Shown: positions 39,185 to 49,260 of the stretch, piece by piece
Position numbering within the stretch: the first letter of the stretch is position 1
Layout of the letters: each line of letters starts with the position of its first letter
From: Entomohabitans teleogrylli
Lineage (GTDB): Bacteria; Pseudomonadota; Gammaproteobacteria; Enterobacterales; Enterobacteriaceae
Direction of reading: 5' to 3'
Assembly (NCBI RefSeq): GCF_001484765.1
Contig: NZ_KQ947384.1
Coordinates: 346 to 52,331 of the forward strand
Length of the DNA stretch: 51,986 nucleotides
Translations under genes and position numbers: made by a program
Notes under the pieces: generated by a model
Databases searched by the model: none
What the model was told of the DNA's origin: nothing
The model's input: only the letters and a program-made list of their open reading frames with translations

Positions 39185-40594
39185 ATGCAACGAGGGATAG
39201 TCTGGATCGTTGATGACGATAGCTCCATTCGTTGGGTGCTGGAGCGGGCGCTCACCGGAGCGGGACTGCACTGTACGGCGTTTGAGAGCAGTAATCAGGT
39301 GCTGGATGCGCTGGCAAGCAAAACCCCTGACGTTTTACTCTCTGATATCCGCATGCCCGGTATGGATGGCCTGGCGCTGCTGAAGCAGATTAAGCAGCGT
39401 CACCCGATGCTTCCGGTCATCATAATGACCGCCCATTCCGATCTCGACGCCGCCGTCAGCGCCTATCAGCAGGGAGCTTTCGACTATTTACCGAAACCCT
39501 TTGATATCGATGAAGCCGTTGCGCTGGTAGAGCGCGCTATCAGCCACTACCAGGAGCAACAACAGCCGCGCAATACGCCCGACAGCGGGCCCACCACCGA
39601 TATTATCGGCGAAGCTCCCGCGATGCAGGACGTCTTTCGCATCATAGGCCGCCTGTCGCGTTCTTCCATCAGCGTGCTGATCAACGGCGAGTCCGGTTCC
39701 GGTAAAGAGCTGGTGGCACACGCCCTGCACCGCCACAGCCCGCGGGTAAAAGCGCCTTTTATCGCCCTGAATATGGCGGCGATTCCCAAAGACTTAATCG
39801 AGTCAGAACTGTTCGGCCATGAGAAAGGCGCCTTTACCGGCGCCAACCAGATCCGCCAGGGACGTTTTGAACAGGCCGATGGCGGTACACTATTCCTCGA
39901 CGAGATTGGCGATATGCCGCTGGATGTCCAGACCCGCCTGCTGCGCGTACTGGCCGATGGGCAATTTTACCGGGTCGGCGGCTATGCGCCGGTAAAAGTC
40001 GATGTTCGTATTATTGCCGCCACGCACCAGAATCTGGAACAGCGGGTACTGGAAGGTAAATTTCGAGAAGATTTATTCCATCGCCTGAATGTCATTCGCG
40101 TCCATCTGCCGCCGCTACGCGAACGCCGGGAAGATATTCCGCGCCTGGCGCGCCATTTTCTGCAGGTAGCCGCCAGGGAGCTGGGCGTGGAAGCCAAACA
40201 GCTGCACCCGGAAACGGAAGCCGCCCTGACCCGTATGGCCTGGCCTGGCAACGTTCGCCAGCTGGAAAATACCTGCCGCTGGCTGACCGTGATGGCCGCC
40301 GGTCAGGAGGTTCTGATTCAGGATCTGCCCACCGAGCTGTTTGAATCGACGGTACCGGATAGCCCTTCCCAGCCGGCCGCCGATCACTGGGCGACATTGC
40401 TGGCCCAGTGGGCCGATCGGGCGCTGCGCTCCGGTCATCAAAATCTGCTGTCCGAAGCACAGCCGGAAATGGAGCGTACGTTGCTTACCACGGCTTTGCG
40501 CCACACCCAGGGCCATAAGCAGGAAGCGGCGCGTCTGTTAGGATGGGGCCGTAATACCCTGACGCGTAAACTGAAAGAGCTGGGAATGGAATAG
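39185..40594 (+). CDS. glnG: nitrogen response regulator NtrC
   Basis: The product is 469 residues, the E. coli length. Receiver domain: D54 in LLSDIRMPGMDG is the phosphorylation site. The sigma-54-activating AAA+ domain (about 140-380) has Walker A GESGSGKE, the sigma-54-contacting GAFTGA loop and LFLDEIGDMP. A C-terminal Fis-like helix-turn-helix (AARLLGWGRNTLTRKLKE) binds the enhancer dyads at glnA and glnL. The ATG at 39185 is used; a longer upstream frame overlapping glnL is not. Confidence 0.99.
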   Translation: MQRGIVWIVDDDSSIRWVLERALTGAGLHCTAFESSNQVLDALASKTPDVLLSDIRMPGMDGLALLKQIKQRHPMLPVIIMTAHSDLDAAVSAYQQGAFDYLPKPFDIDEAVALVERAISHYQEQQQPRNTPDSGPTTDIIGEAPAMQDVFRIIGRLSRSSISVLINGESGSGKELVAHALHRHSPRVKAPFIALNMAAIPKDLIESELFGHEKGAFTGANQIRQGRFEQADGGTLFLDEIGDMPLDVQTRLLRVLADGQFYRVGGYAPVKVDVRIIAATHQNLEQRVLEGKFREDLFHRLNVIRVHLPPLRERREDIPRLARHFLQVAARELGVEAKQLHPETEAALTRMAWPGNVRQLENTCRWLTVMAAGQEVLIQDLPTELFESTVPDSPSQPAADHWATLLAQWADRALRSGHQNLLSEAQPEMERTLLTTALRHTQGHKQEAARLLGWGRNTLTRKLKELGME

Positions 40595-40703
40595 CAATGC
40601 CACTTTGTAAAAATTGCTTAGCGAGCCCAAACTGCTGTTATTTTGCGCTTTACTGTGGCGGCAAGTTCAGTATGATCGAGCGCGTTCACGCGGGAGGGGT
40701 AAC

Positions 40704-40826
40704 ATGCTGGAATCATTAATACATATGGTGTCGCAGAGCGCGGAAATCAGCGCCGCTGCGGCCCAGACGCCGCAAACGGCGGTTGCGGCGCTACTGTGCG
40801 CGGCGCTGTTCAACTTCTTCAGTTGA
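40704..40826 (+). CDS. yshB: small membrane protein YshB
   Basis: The product is 40 residues (E. coli 36), starting MLESLIHMVSQ and ending in the conserved QTPQTAVAALLCAALFNFFS, one transmembrane helix. The ATG at 40704 follows GGGAGGGG. In Salmonella YshB has been linked to survival in macrophages; its molecular role is unknown. It lies between glnG and hemN, its known place. The extra four residues are an alanine-rich insert in the middle (SAAAAQ). Confidence 0.92.
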   Translation: MLESLIHMVSQSAEISAAAAQTPQTAVAALLCAALFNFFS

Positions 40827-40830
40827 TGAA

Positions 40831-40860
40831 AAAAGCGGGAGGTTTCTCCCGCTTTTTTTT
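40831..40860. terminator. bidirectional terminator between yshB and hemN
   Basis: aaaagcgggag pairs with ctcccgctttt. A and T runs on both sides let it end yshB on the plus strand and hemN on the minus strand. Confidence 0.88.
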
Positions 40861-42232
40861 ATATCACTCGTGAGAACTGCTGCATCCGCGCTTTCTGGCG
40901 CAGATAGCTGTCAAAGCACATGCAAATGTTACGTATCAGCAGCCGTCCCTTACCTGTCACGCGAATATGGCGTTCATCGACATCCACCAGCCCGTCCTTA
41001 GCCAGCGGCGCCAACAGCGCCAGGTCTTCTGCGAAATAATCGGCAAACACCACATCCCACTGCCGTTCAATATCGGCAAAATCGAGCCGGAAGTTACAAA
41101 TCAGCGATTTGATCACATCGCGACGAATGCAGTCATCACGGGTCAGCGCCAGACCACGCCACAGGGCGTCGCCCCGCTCATCAATCTGCTGATAATAACG
41201 CTTGAGCTCTTTCTGGTTCTGGGCATAACAATCGCCGATCATACTGATCGCGGAAACTCCCATCCCCAGCAGATCGGTGTCGCCCTGGGTGGTGTACCCC
41301 TGGAAGTTGCGATGCAAAAGGCCATTACGCTGCGCTACTGCCAGTTCATCATCCGGGCGGGCAAAGTGATCCATACCGATAAACTGATAGCCTGACTGCG
41401 TCAGAGACATAATCGTCTCCTGCAGGATATCCAGCTTTTGCTGGGGCGTCGGTAAATCAGCGTCCTTGATCTTGCGCTGCGCGGCAAACAGGGTCGGCAG
41501 ATGGGCGTAATTAAACACGCTGAGCCGATCGGGTTTCAGCTCCGCAACCCGCGCCAGCGTAAAGGCAAAGCTTTCCGGCGTCTGCTTCGGCAGGCCGTAG
41601 ATCAGATCGATGTTGGTTGAGGTAAAGCCAATTTCCCGGGCGCGGTTAATCAGCGCAAAGATGAATGCCTCATCCTGCTCGCGGTTCACCAGGCGCTGAA
41701 CCTCTTTATTGAAATCCTGAACGCCCATACTCAGGCGATTAAAGCCTTCCTGACGCAGGTGATCCAGCACATCCAGTTCGATTTCCCGCGGATCCACCTC
41801 GATGGAGATCTCCGCATCGTCGTTAAAGTGGAAATGGCTTCTGAGTAAACCCATCAGACGGCTGATTTGCGCCTTGCTCAGGTACGTTGGGGTACCGCCG
41901 CCCCAGTGAAGCTGGCTGACCCGTCGGCCATCGAACAGCGGCGCGCGGTGTGCAATCTCCTGCTCCAGCGCATCCAGATACTGATCGGCTTTATGCTGCT
42001 GGCGGGTAACGATTTTATTGCAGCCGCAGAAATAGCAAAGTTTATGGCAAAACGGGATATGCACGTACAGCGACAAAGGCCGCTCAGGATAGCGCGCCAC
42101 TGCCTGTTGAAAATCAGCGGCGGCGAAATTTTCTGAAAACTCAAGGGCCGTGGGATAAGAGGTATAGCGTGGCCCGGAATAGTTATATTTCTGGATTAGG
42201 GCCAGATCCCAGTCGATTAACTGCTCAGACAT
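40859..42232 (-). CDS. hemN: oxygen-independent coproporphyrinogen III oxidase
   Basis: The product is 457 residues, the E. coli length. HemN decarboxylates coproporphyrinogen III to protoporphyrinogen IX without oxygen using radical S-adenosylmethionine chemistry. The cluster ligands are C62, C66 and C69 in PFCHKLCYFCGC (C71 is the additional conserved cysteine). HWGGGTPTYL, EVDPREIE and YGLPKQT follow. The start at 42232 follows GGAAGGAGTGAGT. It is preceded by a small membrane-protein gene and yihI. Confidence 0.98.
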   Translation of the reverse strand: MSEQLIDWDLALIQKYNYSGPRYTSYPTALEFSENFAAADFQQAVARYPERPLSLYVHIPFCHKLCYFCGCNKIVTRQQHKADQYLDALEQEIAHRAPLFDGRRVSQLHWGGGTPTYLSKAQISRLMGLLRSHFHFNDDAEISIEVDPREIELDVLDHLRQEGFNRLSMGVQDFNKEVQRLVNREQDEAFIFALINRAREIGFTSTNIDLIYGLPKQTPESFAFTLARVAELKPDRLSVFNYAHLPTLFAAQRKIKDADLPTPQQKLDILQETIMSLTQSGYQFIGMDHFARPDDELAVAQRNGLLHRNFQGYTTQGDTDLLGMGVSAISMIGDCYAQNQKELKRYYQQIDERGDALWRGLALTRDDCIRRDVIKSLICNFRLDFADIERQWDVVFADYFAEDLALLAPLAKDGLVDVDERHIRVTGKGRLLIRNICMCFDSYLRQKARMQQFSRVI

Positions 42233-42234
42233 AC

Positions 42235-42429
42235 TCACTCCTTCCGACGATGTCGTGCGCGCGAACGGCGCTCCGGCCTGCCCATCTCCCGGGAGATGAG
42301 CCGGCTGCGCAACCACCTCTGGCGCCGCGACAGCCGCTGTAGTTTAACGAATAACCACACCAGATAACATACAATCGGCAGGATCAGCAGCAGAACCGGT
42401 AAGCCCACGACGCGATAATTAGCTGCCAC
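42235..42429 (-). CDS. small membrane protein between yihI and hemN
   Basis: This is a 64-residue protein with a single hydrophobic helix ([19 protein letters not shown]) followed by a strongly basic tail ([11 protein letters not shown]). It starts at GTG 42429, overlapping the end of yihI, with AAAGG just before; its TGA lies two bases before the hemN start codon. It therefore looks translationally coupled between yihI and hemN. In Vibrio and Pseudomonas a DUF2489 membrane protein sits at this place and this could be a short relative, but I cannot align it from memory. Confidence 0.55.
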   Translation of the reverse strand: MAANYRVVGLPVLLLILPIVCYLVWLFVKLQRLSRRQRWLRSRLISREMGRPERRSRARHRRKE

Positions 42430-42925
42430 CTTTGAGAAGGCGCATCATATCTTCTTCACTTTCTTCGTCTTCTTCATCGTCATAAGAGAGACCAAGCTGC
42501 TGCATTAACGCATCAATACGATCCAACTTTTCATCAACCCAGGCACGCTCTTCCGCACTCAGGTTTTCCCCCTCTTCCAGACGCTCCAGCAGTGCATCCA
42601 GACGCTCGTCGTTTTCCAGCAGTTCCAGTTCAGCCTGAGGTGTTAACATAGGTTTTTCACTCTTCGGTTGATGCTGCGGTTTCGTAACGGGCTCGCTAAC
42701 GCCCAGTGGAATCGGTTTTTTACTGCCAACGCGCGGATCTTTTTGTGATGCGCCGCCTTTTACGTGAGACGATTTAGGCCCGCCGTTTGCCCGGCTCCCC
42801 GCAGGATGACCGCTGTGTTTTTTCTGACGTTTGCGGTCACGCGCTTCCTGGTTCAGCTCTTCACGCGTTTTGCGACGCTGTTTACCCGGCCCTTTGCCAC
42901 GCGGTGCGGAGGTTTGTTGCTTCAT
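42419..42925 (-). CDS. yihI: Der GTPase-activating protein YihI
   Basis: The product is 168 residues (E. coli 169). YihI stimulates the GTPase of Der (EngA) and so influences late 50S assembly. The N-terminal half is basic and disordered ([20 protein letters not shown]), then a conserved [29 protein letters not shown] helix region, then a very acidic [15 protein letters not shown] tail. Transcribed leftward, with csrC just upstream on the same strand and hemN downstream. Confidence 0.95.
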   Translation of the reverse strand: MKQQTSAPRGKGPGKQRRKTREELNQEARDRKRQKKHSGHPAGSRANGGPKSSHVKGGASQKDPRVGSKKPIPLGVSEPVTKPQHQPKSEKPMLTPQAELELLENDERLDALLERLEEGENLSAEERAWVDEKLDRIDALMQQLGLSYDDEEDEESEEDMMRLLKGGS

Positions 42926-42991
42926 GATATGTCGTCTCAGGTTATTTCTTTCAGTATAGAATTGCGGCGGAATCTATCAGAAAGCAAGCAA

Positions 42992-43230
42992 AGAAAAAAG
43001 GCGGCAGGATAACCTGTCGCCTTCTTTACCCATTTACGGGCCACACTTTCCCTGTTTGCTGCCGACAACCCCTGTCTTTCCTTTAGCAACCAACGTTCCG
43101 CGTTGTGTTCCATTTCCCTTCAGATACGTCTTCCAGACGCTCGCCATCCTGGCTACTTCCTTTCTGTATCTTCCTGATACCCCTGAACACTCATCCTGAG
43201 TGGTTATTCCTTTCAGGCTACCCTGCCTTT
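42992..43230 (-). ncRNA. csrC: CsrC small RNA
   Basis: On the minus strand the region between engB and yihI holds a ~240-base RNA gene matching CsrC. About eleven GGA trinucleotides occur, several in loops such as tcaggatga and tcaggaag. The start-proximal motif cactcaggatgagtgt matches E. coli. The end is the terminator aaggcgacagg/cctgccgcctt followed by T runs and TTTGCTT, as in E. coli. CsrC binds and sequesters CsrA, relieving its repression of glycogen and biofilm functions. The 5' end is placed by alignment to the known start and could be off by a few bases. Confidence 0.85.
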
Positions 43231-43508
43231 GATAACTACTTTACCTTTATCCCTGATTCTCACAAGGTATTATCCGGTTACTGGAAATATCCTATATTGT
43301 TTAATTTATGTTACCCCATTATTTTTAAATGATTTTTTATGGGTAGCACAATAATCATTTATGTAAAGTCTTAAACGACTAATGGCAAATGTCTCACACC
43401 GCTGCCAGGCATTTCCGCCAGTCTGGTTTCCTTATGGATAACCGCGCCTTTTCTGCACGTTAAGGTATAATCCCTCGCCAAGGCACATCCTCTATGGAGA
43501 CGACCATT
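43231..43508. other. region between csrC and engB
   Basis: Contains the csrC promoter on the minus strand (a -10-like gttatc just upstream of the start) and, on the plus strand, the engB leader. The AT-rich middle (43290-43370) holds no gene. Confidence 0.45.
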
Positions 43509-44147
43509 TTGACTAACTGGAACTATCAACTGACGCGCTTTGTAACCAGCGCGCCGGATATTCGCCACCTGCCTTCTGATACCGGCATCGAAGTGGCATT
43601 TGCGGGCCGCTCCAACGCAGGTAAATCAAGTGCGCTTAATACCCTGACCAACCAGAAAAGCCTGGCGAGAACCAGTAAAACGCCAGGCCGGACACAATTA
43701 ATCAATTTGTTTGAAGTCGCGGAAGGAAAGCGCCTGGTGGATCTGCCTGGTTATGGATACGCCGAGGTACCTGAAGAGATGAAGCGGAAATGGCAGCGAG
43801 CGCTGGGAGAATATCTTCAGAAGCGTGAATGCCTGCAGGGGCTGGTGGTGTTGATGGACATTCGCCACCCGCTTAAAGATCTCGATCAGCAGATGATTGA
43901 ATGGGCCGTTGATTGCCACATCCCGGTGCTGGTACTGCTTACCAAAGCGGATAAACTGGCCAGCGGCGCGCGCAAATCACAATTGAATATGGTGCGCGAG
44001 GCCGCCATCGCCTTTAACGGCGATGTTCAGGTAGAGGCTTTCTCATCACTGAAAAAAATCGGCGTCGACAAGCTGCGCCAGAAGCTGGACAGCTGGTTCA
44101 GCGAGCTCACCCCGGTAACGGAGCAGCCCAGCCAACAGCCGGAATAA
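43509..44147 (+). CDS. engB: ribosome biogenesis GTP-binding protein EngB (YihA/YsxC)
   Basis: The product is 212 residues from the TTG at 43509 (E. coli 210), which has GGAG ten bases upstream. This start matches the TTG-start of the E. coli gene. An in-frame ATG at 43494 would add five residues. EngB is an essential TrmE/Era-type GTPase needed for 50S assembly. Motifs: G1 [10 protein letters not shown]2 [10 protein letters not shown]3 [12 protein letters not shown]4 TKADK, G5 FSSLKK. The C-terminal tail varies from E. coli. It lies between csrC and spf. Confidence 0.96.
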   Translation: MTNWNYQLTRFVTSAPDIRHLPSDTGIEVAFAGRSNAGKSSALNTLTNQKSLARTSKTPGRTQLINLFEVAEGKRLVDLPGYGYAEVPEEMKRKWQRALGEYLQKRECLQGLVVLMDIRHPLKDLDQQMIEWAVDCHIPVLVLLTKADKLASGARKSQLNMVREAAIAFNGDVQVEAFSSLKKIGVDKLRQKLDSWFSELTPVTEQPSQQPE

Positions 44148-44196
44148 GATATAGCGTACGGCCAGCTCCGTACGCTGACTCCCGGATTTCACGCAA

Positions 44197-44305
44197 TAAA
44201 AAACGCCCCGGCCATTTCTGACCGGGGCGGCTAAAATATTCAGCCAAATCCGATTACGTGAAGTAAAAGGTCTGAAAGATAGAACATCTTACCTCTGTAC
44301 CCTAC
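44197..44305 (-). ncRNA. spf: Spot 42 RNA
   Basis: The minus strand starts GTAGGGTACAGAGGTAAGATG and runs through GACCTTTTACTTCACG to the terminator hairpin gccccgg/ccggggc with TTTTTTA. It is 109 bases, the E. coli length, differing mainly in the terminator stem. Spot 42 is an Hfq-bound regulator of galK and other catabolic mRNAs, repressed by CRP. Its place downstream of polA matches E. coli. Confidence 0.97.
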
Positions 44306-44452
44306 GCAGATAACTCTACTCTTTTTTTAACGTCGGAAAAAGCATTTTTTGTAGTTTTTTTTCATTATTTACACAATTAACTTTAAACACCATCACAAAA
44401 AATGCCTGGTTATGTTGCTTATTTACATAAAATCACCTTTTGCACCGGGTGG

Positions 44453-47230
44453 TTAGTGAGCCAGATCCCAGTTTTCCCCGACGCCCACTTCCACCAGCAG
44501 CGGAACATCCAGCTTCATGCTGCTTTCCATCAACTCATGGACTTTCTTGGCGACTTGTTCAATCTCGTCCTGATGAACTTCAAATACCAGTTCATCGTGT
44601 ACCTGCATGATCATTTTGACCCGCGGCCGTTCCCGCTGCAGCCAGTCGTCTACCGCGATCATTGCTTTCTTAATAATATCGGCTGCGGTGCCCTGCATTG
44701 GCGCGTTAATCGCCGCCCTTTCAGCCCCGGCGCGACGCGCGGCATTACTGGACTTAATGTCCGGCAGGTAGAGACGGCGTCCTTCCAGCGTCTCGACATA
44801 CCCCTGGTCTTTCGCCTGCTGGCGCGTGCGCTCCATATACTCCAGCACGCCCGGGTAGCGTTCAAAATAGAGGTCCATATAACGCTGCGCTTCTTTACGG
44901 GGGATATTGAGCTGCCGGGAAAGACCAAAAGCGCTCATACCATAGATCAGTCCGAAGTTGATCGCTTTGGCGCTGCGGCGCTGCTCTCCGGTCACGCTCT
45001 CCAGCGGCAGGCCAAAGACTTCCGCCGCCGTTGCCCGGTGAATATCTTTCCCTTCCGCAAACGCCTTTAACAACCCGGCATCCCGCGAAAGATGAGCCAT
45101 AATGCGCAGCTCGATTTGCGAATAGTCCGCGGACATAATGCGGTATTCCGCAGGCGCAATAAACGCCTGGCGAATCCGCCGCCCTTCGTCATTACGAACC
45201 GGTATATTCTGCAGGTTGGGATCGGTCGATGACAGACGCCCCGTCGCAGTAACAGCCTGATGATAGGAGGTATGAACCCGCCCGGTCAGTGGATTGATCA
45301 TCAGCGGCAGCTTATCGGTATAGGTTGATTTCAGCTTTGCCAGCCCACGGTATTCCAGAATCACTTTCGGCAGAGGATAGTCCAGCGCCAGTTCTTCCAG
45401 CACCTCTTCAGAGGTGGACGGCGCGCCGCCAGGCGTCTTTTTCAGCGGCTTAATACCCTGTTTTTCAAAAAGGATGGTCTGTAGCTGCTTGGTTGAGGAG
45501 AGATTGAACGGCTCCCCGGCGATATCGTGAGCCTTCTGTTCCAGCTCCGCCAGGCGCTTAGTGAGCTCCTCAGAGTGTTTATGCAGTACGGCAGGATCGA
45601 TCTTCACGCCATTGCGTTCGACCCGGGATAGCACCGGCACTAAAGGCATTTCGATGTTTTTAAAGACATTCAGCGGTCCTTCGTACTGCTGGAGACTGGA
45701 CCACATTTTGAGATGCAACTGCAGCGTTACATCCGCATCTTCTGCCGCATAACGACCAGCCTCTTCAAGGGCTATTTGATTGAAAGTCAGTTGATTTTTA
45801 CCCTTGCCGGCAATCTGCTCAAAGGTAATGGTTTTATGCTTCAGCCAGCGGTCCGCCAGGCTGTCCATATCATGGCGGCCAGCCACGCTGTCGAGAATGT
45901 ACGACTCCAGCATGGTATCGAACGCAATACCGCGCAGCTCAATCCCGTAATTCTGCAATATACCGCGATCGTATTTGAGATTCTGGCCGACCTTCAGCAT
46001 GCTGTCATCCTCAAGCAGCGGTTTCAGTAACGCCAGTACCGTATCCCGGGGAATTTGATCCGGCGCATCCAGGTAATCATGGGCTACCGGAACATAGGCG
46101 GCAATACCGGGCTCAACGGCAAAAGAAAGCCCCACCAGATTCGCCGTCAGGTTGTCCAGACTATCTGTTTCCGTATCAAAGGCGACAACCGGCGCTTTCT
46201 TCAGGCGTTCAATCCACGTCTGAAGTTCGCTCTCTTCCAGAATGGTGACATAGTTTTCACTGGAGAGGATACTGACCGACGGTTCTTCAACGGCAGTGGT
46301 TTCCTGAGGTTTTGGCGCGGGTTTTGCCCCTTTGCCCTGCAGCCACTTCCCGGACTCCACATCCGCTGTCCAGCGCTTAAATTCATATTTCCTGAACAGC
46401 GCCAGTAGCTCATCAGCGACCGGTTGCTGAACCTCAAGCTGCTCGCAGGACAATTCCAGCTCGACATCGGTTTTGATGGTGGCCAGTTGATAAGAGAGAT
46501 AAGCGACATCCTTATTCTGCTCCAGCTTCGCCGCCATGGTTTTTGCGCCACGGAAGCTCAGATCGGCGATCTTTTCCGGCTCCGCATACAACGTATCCAG
46601 CCCACCCAGACCCTGAAGCAACGCCTGGGCAGTCTTTTCACCGACTCCCGGCACTCCGGGAATGTTATCCGATGAGTCGCCCATCAGCGCCAGAAAATCA
46701 ATAATCAGCTCCGGCGGCACGCCATATTTCGTGACCACTTCCTCCGGCCCGAGGATGGTGTTTGTCATGGTATTAATCAACGTCACGCCAGACGTCACCA
46801 GCTGCGCCATATCTTTATCACCGGTACTGATTAATACCGGCCGACCGGCTTTATCCGCCTCTCTGGCCAGCGTGCCAATAACATCGTCAGCTTCCACGCC
46901 GCTAACCGAAAGTAACGGCAGCCCCATGGCTTTTACCATGGCATGCAGCGGCTCAATCTGGGCGCGTAAATCATCCGGCATCGGCGGACGATGAGATTTA
47001 TAGTGTTCGAACAGTTCATCGCGGAATGTTTTTCCCTTTGCATCAAACACCACGGCGGCATGCGTCGGCTGATACTGCATGATCAGACTACGTAGCATAT
47101 TCAATACGCCATACATTGCTCCGGTAGGTTCTCCGGCGCTGTTGGTTAACGGTGGAAATGCATGATACGCGCGGTAAAGATAAGAGGAGCCATCCACCAG
47201 GATGAGCGGGTTTTCTGCGATCTGAACCAT
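44453..47230 (-). CDS. polA: DNA polymerase I
   Basis: The product is 925 residues (E. coli 928). It fills gaps, removes RNA primers and repairs DNA. Domains: 5'-3' exonuclease (about 1-320, [16 protein letters not shown]), 3'-5' proofreading exonuclease (about 325-515, [10 protein letters not shown]), polymerase with motif [10 protein letters not shown], motif [15 protein letters not shown] and motif [10 protein letters not shown]. The ATG at 47230 gives [14 protein letters not shown]; a 15-residue upstream extension is not supported. spf follows on the same strand. Confidence 0.99.
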   Translation of the reverse strand: MVQIAENPLILVDGSSYLYRAYHAFPPLTNSAGEPTGAMYGVLNMLRSLIMQYQPTHAAVVFDAKGKTFRDELFEHYKSHRPPMPDDLRAQIEPLHAMVKAMGLPLLSVSGVEADDVIGTLAREADKAGRPVLISTGDKDMAQLVTSGVTLINTMTNTILGPEEVVTKYGVPPELIIDFLALMGDSSDNIPGVPGVGEKTAQALLQGLGGLDTLYAEPEKIADLSFRGAKTMAAKLEQNKDVAYLSYQLATIKTDVELELSCEQLEVQQPVADELLALFRKYEFKRWTADVESGKWLQGKGAKPAPKPQETTAVEEPSVSILSSENYVTILEESELQTWIERLKKAPVVAFDTETDSLDNLTANLVGLSFAVEPGIAAYVPVAHDYLDAPDQIPRDTVLALLKPLLEDDSMLKVGQNLKYDRGILQNYGIELRGIAFDTMLESYILDSVAGRHDMDSLADRWLKHKTITFEQIAGKGKNQLTFNQIALEEAGRYAAEDADVTLQLHLKMWSSLQQYEGPLNVFKNIEMPLVPVLSRVERNGVKIDPAVLHKHSEELTKRLAELEQKAHDIAGEPFNLSSTKQLQTILFEKQGIKPLKKTPGGAPSTSEEVLEELALDYPLPKVILEYRGLAKLKSTYTDKLPLMINPLTGRVHTSYHQAVTATGRLSSTDPNLQNIPVRNDEGRRIRQAFIAPAEYRIMSADYSQIELRIMAHLSRDAGLLKAFAEGKDIHRATAAEVFGLPLESVTGEQRRSAKAINFGLIYGMSAFGLSRQLNIPRKEAQRYMDLYFERYPGVLEYMERTRQQAKDQGYVETLEGRRLYLPDIKSSNAARRAGAERAAINAPMQGTAADIIKKAMIAVDDWLQRERPRVKMIMQVHDELVFEVHQDEIEQVAKKVHELMESSMKLDVPLLVEVGVGENWDLAH

Positions 47231-47673
47231 AATGTTCCGTGCCTGATAATCAATACATGCCACCAAGGATGCCACAGGCAGGCTTAAAACATGAACTTTT
47301 ACACCGGAAAACAGAACAAGAAATTACGATCCGCGAGATCGCTCGCAGGATCTTCCTGTGGATAAGTTTGTGAGCAAAACGTGATCCTTGTTTATCTGGC
47401 GGCTGATTTTGTTATACAAAAACAAAAAATAATATTTAAATTCAATTTGTTAGAAATAAGTTTTTTAATCACTTTCGTGATCTCGCCTAATCCTGGAATG
47501 TGGATATAAAATATAGTGGATGGTTCCTTCACCCAGACCACCCTATATCAACCGCCGTTTTTATCCCCGGTTACGTTTAGAGTCCTCATTCCGATGGGTT
47601 TTCTGATAAAATCAGCGCCTTATTACCCATTATCGGTGACTGGTTATTTTATAACTCTCTGAAAAATATAATT
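47231..47673. other. divergent regulatory region between polA and yihG
   Basis: 443 bases without a gene. It has a perfect DnaA box and four GATC sites (see separate entry), and an AT-rich stretch at 47397-47470 with oppositely oriented promoter-like A/T tracts for polA and yihG. No single promoter stands out. Confidence 0.5.
47328..47386. promoter_or_regulatory. DnaA box with GATC cluster upstream of polA
   Basis: A perfect DnaA box, TTATCCACA, lies on the minus strand at 47357-47365. Four GATC sites (47328, 47337, 47349 and 47383) surround it. DnaA is known to act at the polA promoter region of E. coli; the GATC cluster adds possible SeqA or Dam effects. These are sequence matches only. 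Confidence 0.5.
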
Positions 47674-48582
47674 ATGTCGAAGTTGCTCGCCGCAATAACT
47701 TTACTGTTAAGCATCCTGTTGGCTATCCTGGTCACAGTGCTTTTTTCTATCCCGATAATTATCGCGGGAATCATTAAGCTATTGCTGCCATTCCCGCCGA
47801 TCTGGCGGTCAATTTCGGCATTTTGCAATTTAATGATGTACGGCTGGTGTGAAGGGCTGGCGCTTCTTCTGCATCTGAATCCCCATCTGAAATGGGATGT
47901 TCAGGGAATGAGCGGGCTAAGCAAAAAAAACTGGTACTTGCTTATCTGTAACCACCATAGCTGGGCGGATATCGTTATTCTGTGCGTACTGTTCCGCAAG
48001 CACATCCCGATGAATAAATATTTTCTCAAGCAACAGTTGGCCTGGGTTCCTTTTATGGGACTTGCCTGTTGGGCGCTGGATATGCCTTTTATGAAGCGTT
48101 ACTCGCGCAGTTACCTGATTCGTCACCCGGAACGCCGCGGAAAAGATGTGGAGACGACTCGCCGCTCTTGTGAAAAATTTCGCCGCCATCCGACAACAAT
48201 TGTGAATTTCGTCGAAGGCTCACGTTTTACTCAGGAAAAGCACCAGCAAACGCGCTCTCCATTCCGGCATTTATTGCCGCCAAAAGCAGCCGGCATCGCT
48301 ATGGCACTGAACGTATTGGGGAAACAGTTCGATAAGTTGCTTAACGTTACGCTTTGCTACCCGGAAAATAACCGGACGCCGTTTTACGATATGCTCAGCG
48401 GCAAATTAACCCGCATCGTCGTGCGCGTGGATTTGTTACCAATAGACGATGAATTACATGGTGATTACGTTAACGATAAAGGTTTCAAGCGCCACTTTCA
48501 GCAATGGCTCAATACGCTCTGGAACGAGAAAGACCGTGAGCTTGACGCCATACAACAGCAGTATAAAAAAGCCGGTCATTGA
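47674..48582 (+). CDS. yihG: probable acyltransferase YihG
   Basis: The product is 302 residues (E. coli 310, which has a longer N-terminus). It is a PlsC-like lysophosphatidic acid acyltransferase of the inner membrane. Block I HHSWAD (H-x4-D) near residue 92 and block [13 protein letters not shown] near residue 182 are present; the N-terminus has two hydrophobic segments. YihG is reported to acylate phosphatidic-acid precursors with unsaturated chains in E. coli relatives. Convergent with dsbA; the end of its frame contains a terminator stem. Confidence 0.95.
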   Translation: MSKLLAAITLLLSILLAILVTVLFSIPIIIAGIIKLLLPFPPIWRSISAFCNLMMYGWCEGLALLLHLNPHLKWDVQGMSGLSKKNWYLLICNHHSWADIVILCVLFRKHIPMNKYFLKQQLAWVPFMGLACWALDMPFMKRYSRSYLIRHPERRGKDVETTRRSCEKFRRHPTTIVNFVEGSRFTQEKHQQTRSPFRHLLPPKAAGIAMALNVLGKQFDKLLNVTLCYPENNRTPFYDMLSGKLTRIVVRVDLLPIDDELHGDYVNDKGFKRHFQQWLNTLWNEKDRELDAIQQQYKKAGH

Positions 48583-48590
48583 CCGGCTTT
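48565..48590. terminator. terminator overlapping the end of yihG
   Basis: aaaaaagccggtcattgaccggctttctt contains the stem gccggtca/tgaccggc. The stop codon of yihG lies inside the stem. The A run to the left makes it suitable also for dsbA on the minus strand. Confidence 0.75.
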
Positions 48591-48611
48591 CTTCATATTA
48601 CGGGCTGACCG

Positions 48612-49235
48612 TTATTTTTTCTCGACCAGAAATTTAACGGTATCCGCATACTGCTGAACAAAAGCATCCATGGTGCTGGTGTCCATCCCCTGCGGATTCA
48701 ACATATATTTACCGTTAACAAACATCGCCGGAACACCCTGCAACTGAAGATCTGCTGCCGCTTTTTCCTGCTGTACAACCAGTGACTTCACAACGAAGCT
48801 ATTCCAGGCCGCGTCGTATTCTTCTGGTTTAACGCCTGCGTCGACAAAGACTTTGCGGATATCTGCAACAGATTGCAAAGTCTGGGTTTTCTGCACAGCA
48901 TCGAACATCGGCTCAGTGATTTTATCTTCCACGCCCAGCGCCATAGCCACTGCCCACGCCTGGGTCAGATCTTTACCCAACGGACCAAGAAACTCAACGT
49001 GATACTTGGTCATTTTCACGCCTTCAGGAAGTTTTTTCTTCACATTATCAGACACATGAAGAACATGCTCGAACTGGTAGCAGTGAGGGCAGTAGAAAGA
49101 GAAGAACTCCAGAACCTGCGGTTCCCCTGCAATGGGTTTTTCAAGCGTGGTGTACTGCTTGCCGTCCGTAAACTGAGCAGCAGAGGCACTAAACGCAAGG
49201 ATCATTCCAGCCATTGCCAGCCAGATTTTTTTCAT
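48612..49235 (-). CDS. dsbA: periplasmic thiol:disulfide oxidoreductase DsbA
   Basis: The product is 207 residues (E. coli 208, one residue shorter in a loop near residue 93). A cleaved signal peptide (residues 1-19, ending SASA) sends it to the periplasm. There the active site C49-P-H-C52 (C30-C33 in the mature protein) inserts disulfides into exported proteins and is re-oxidised by DsbB. The cis-proline loop GVPAMFVNG is present. It follows srkA by 25 bases on the same strand, as in E. coli, where the pair is Cpx-regulated. Confidence 0.99.
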   Translation of the reverse strand: MKKIWLAMAGMILAFSASAAQFTDGKQYTTLEKPIAGEPQVLEFFSFYCPHCYQFEHVLHVSDNVKKKLPEGVKMTKYHVEFLGPLGKDLTQAWAVAMALGVEDKITEPMFDAVQKTQTLQSVADIRKVFVDAGVKPEEYDAAWNSFVVKSLVVQQEKAAADLQLQGVPAMFVNGKYMLNPQGMDTSTMDAFVQQYADTVKFLVEKK

Positions 49236-49260
49236 ACTAACTTCTCCTGAATGTGTCAGA

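Noticed and set aside
44402-45070. 222-codon plus-strand frame antisense to the end of polA
   Set aside because: Antisense shadow; no family resemblance and no ribosome binding site.
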